From Verrucomicrobia subdivision 3 bacterium UBA693 (lineage in GTDB: Bacteria > Verrucomicrobiota > Verrucomicrobiia > Limisphaerales > UBA8199), in assembly GCA_002298785.1 (NCBI GenBank), contig DBMR01000040.1, positions 1 to 64,000 of the forward strand: a DNA stretch of 64,000 nt. Direction: 5' to 3'. The notes below the pieces were generated by a model. That model did no database searches. It had not been told where the DNA came from and saw only the letters and a list, made by a program, of their open reading frames with translations. The position numbers and the translations under genes are program-made. Of this stretch, positions 62,400-64,000 are shown piece after piece. Position 1 is the first letter of the stretch; every line of letters begins with the position of its first letter.

Positions 62400-63319
62400 A
62401 TGCCGATCCGCAGACTAACGATCGCAGCCTTACCGGCGCTCTGACACGAAACGGACATTGGTGGCGCTCCGCGTTGACGAGCGGGCCTGGACTGGCATGG
62501 CTCACTGCATTTCTGCTGATCCCGTTACTGGCCATCGTAACGATCAGCTTTTTGACTCGTGGCGAATATGGCGAGATCGAACGACCATTCACGTTCGACA
62601 ATTATCAACGTTTACTTGGATTTGGTCTCTTGGGCTTTGATCCCCTCTACCCCACGATACTTGTTCGCAGCCTGATCCTGGGATTGACCACCGCCGGCCT
62701 CTGTCTTTTCGCCGCGCTTCCCCTCGCCTTTTTCATCGCCCGACTGCCGGGCGGTTGGAAGACCGCCGCCTTGATTCTGGTGGTTGTCCCATTCTGGACC
62801 AACCTGCTGATTCGCACCTACGCTTGGCAGATTCTATTCTCGTCGGAAAGTTGGCTCTGTCGAACAGCGCAAGCACTCGGTTGGCTCTCCCCGGGAACAG
62901 CGCTTTATCCAGGTTTCCTCGCGGTCCTCGTCGGCATGGTTTGCGATTTCCTGCCGTTCATGGTTTTACCGCTCTATGCGTCCGTGGAAAAAATCGATTG
63001 GACCCTGGCGGAAGCCGCTGTGGACCTTGGCGCCAACCCCTGGCAGGTTTTTCGGCACGCGCTACTGCCTCAGATTATCCCTGGGCTTTCTGCCGGCTGG
63101 GTATTGGTGTTCCTGCCCGCTACGGGGCAATTCGTAATTCCGGACCTGCTGGGTGGAGCGAAAACGACTATGCTTGGCAATCTGATTCAGCAGCAGTTCG
63201 GACCGAGTCGGGACTGGCCATTCGGAGCCGCCATTTCCTTCGTCGCCCTCCTGCTGGTGGTAGGCGGACTTTGGCTGCGCGCAAGAAATGCGCCGGAAAA
63301 GGATGGAGGTTTGATGTGA
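62396..63319 (+). CDS. potB: Spermidine/putrescine ABC transporter permease (PotB-like)
   Basis: A 307-residue inner-membrane permease with six helices. WLTAFLLIPLLAIVTISFLT opens it. The EAA loop, where the ATPase docks, is around EAAVDLGANPWQVFRHALLP (about 204-223). The order of the genes and translational coupling at both ends (ATGA with potA and GTGA with potC) support a single transporter. The binding protein PotD should lie beyond the window end. Confidence 0.92.
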   Translation: MNADPQTNDRSLTGALTRNGHWWRSALTSGPGLAWLTAFLLIPLLAIVTISFLTRGEYGEIERPFTFDNYQRLLGFGLLGFDPLYPTILVRSLILGLTTAGLCLFAALPLAFFIARLPGGWKTAALILVVVPFWTNLLIRTYAWQILFSSESWLCRTAQALGWLSPGTALYPGFLAVLVGMVCDFLPFMVLPLYASVEKIDWTLAEAAVDLGANPWQVFRHALLPQIIPGLSAGWVLVFLPATGQFVIPDLLGGAKTTMLGNLIQQQFGPSRDWPFGAAISFVALLLVVGGLWLRARNAPEKDGGLM

Positions 63320-64000
63320 GATCCCCGTCGCCGCGTCTATCCGTCATCGCCGTCCTGCTTTATGCCTTCATTTACGCTCCCATCCTCGTAGTCATCGTTT
63401 ATTCCTTCAATGCGTCACGCTTTGGAGCCGGTTGGGGCGGGTTCACGACGCGTTGGTACGAAGTGTTGCTGGAAAACGCCCCGGCATTATCTGCGGCAAA
63501 AAGCACTTTGCTGCTCGGGATCTTCAGCACCTTGCTCTCCACCACGCTGGGGACGGCGCTGGCCTTCGGCCTGGCTCGATTTCGCTTCCCCGGCAAAGCC
63601 TGGGCCAACCGCTTGCTTTATGTCCCGGTGTTTATCCCGGATATTGTCATGGCTGTCGCACTCCTCTTGTTTTACTCCCTCGCACGCCAGTGGTTCGGGC
63701 TCTTTGAACTCGGGTTGACCACGATGATCCTGGCGCACGTGACGTTTCAAATTCCCTTTGTTACTATTGTCGTCCGGGCCCGGCTCGCGGGCCTGGACCC
63801 CGCCCTCGAAGAGGCGGCCCGCGACTTGGGTGCGAATGAAATTCAGACGTTTTGGCACGTGACGTTCCCCCTGATCGCTCCCGGGGTCATCGCCGCCGCC
63901 ATGCTCGCTTTCACCTTGAGCCTGGACGATTTCGTGGTCAGCTTCTTCACCTCCGGCCCCGGCGCCACCACGCTGCCGATCCTGATTTATTCATCGGTCA
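63316..64000 (+). CDS. potC: Spermidine/putrescine ABC transporter permease (PotC-like), cut by the window end
   Basis: The frame from the GTG at 63316 (overlapping the potB stop, GTGA) reads MRSPSPRLSVIAVLLYAF and continues open to 64000, the last base. It shows the PotC-type N-terminus (YAPILVVIVYSFNASRFG), further helices, the EAA loop EEAARDLGANEIQTFWHVTF and the DDFVVSFFTSGPG segment typical of PotC. About 228 residues are present; the rest lies outside. It is the third gene of the potABC operon. Confidence 0.9.
   Translation, partial: MRSPSPRLSVIAVLLYAFIYAPILVVIVYSFNASRFGAGWGGFTTRWYEVLLENAPALSAAKSTLLLGIFSTLLSTTLGTALAFGLARFRFPGKAWANRLLYVPVFIPDIVMAVALLLFYSLARQWFGLFELGLTTMILAHVTFQIPFVTIVVRARLAGLDPALEEAARDLGANEIQTFWHVTFPLIAPGVIAAAMLAFTLSLDDFVVSFFTSGPGATTLPILIYSSV

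Noticed and set aside
1..64000. CRISPR array, prophage, rRNA or tRNA genes
   Set aside because: No regularly spaced repeats, phage structural genes, rRNA signatures or convincing tRNA folds were seen by eye; a covariance-model scan would be decisive for tRNAs.

Overview
The window looks like a chromosomal segment of a Verrucomicrobiota bacterium of the Pedosphaera/Limisphaerales kind. This is inferred from gene content alone. The clues are a pseudopilin with an H-X9-DG motif, a giant secreted protein of delta-60 repeats and Ig-like domains ending in FYRL, a Calx-beta secreted protein ending in FYRI, a DUF2723-TPR membrane giant, paired PilT-type ATPases, hopanoid-type sugar enzymes and moderately high GC. 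No rRNA or phylogenetic marker was compared, so the placement is tentative. Genes are densely packed in short operons on both strands, and housekeeping genes dominate.

Layout. 0.25-3 kb (-): pilT, a PilU-like ATPase and a pseudo-receiver protein. 3.1-5 kb: a DUF185/NDUFAF7-type methyltransferase converging on rsmE. 5-11.7 kb (-): dnaJ, grpE, a 1430-residue DUF2723-TPR membrane protein and purE. 11.9-13.1 kb (+): an SPFH/Arc-type operon behind a palindromic promoter. 13.2-16 kb: an EamA transporter (-), 3-methyladenine glycosylase, hisH and a ferredoxin. 16-22 kb (-): cinA, plsC, cmk, aroA, tyrA and a CbiX-type chelatase. 22-25.2 kb (-): a SWIM-SNF2 helicase. 25.5-29.7 kb (+): a Calx-beta secreted protein and a pseudopilin. 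29.9-31.9 kb (+): a DUF2089-type regulator with two membrane proteins.

31.9-34.2 kb (-): ilvD carrying an inserted NTF2/SnoaL-like domain. 34.3-36.4 kb (+): rpmE, prfA and a HAD phosphatase. 36.4-39 kb (-): proC, a four-helix-bundle protein and an AI-2E family transporter. 39.5-41.6 kb (-): an HpnI-like glycosyltransferase directly behind a RAYT transposase element with terminal inverted repeats. 41.7-45.1 kb (+): a membrane protein with a winged-helix regulator, ispH, and two membrane proteins. 45.15-48.8 kb (+): the SRP RNA gene, dnaX, ybaB, recR and a HAD hydrolase. 49-52 kb (+): a rhomboid protease, an HpnA-like epimerase and a secreted protein. 52.1-55.6 kb (+): an EF-G paralogue and a DUF5009-type acyltransferase. 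55.7-61.1 kb (+): the 1789-residue delta-60/Ig protein. 61.3-64 kb (+): potABC, with potC cut by the window end.

The most unusual items are the enlarged IlvD, the RAYT element whose terminal repeat encodes the transposase C-terminus and abuts the next gene, a CTTTG-N5-CAAAG palindrome shared by the winged-helix operon and the ispH leader, the three-fold modular secreted giant, and the SPFH/Arc operon with a promoter palindrome. I saw no CRISPR array, prophage, rRNA or tRNA gene.
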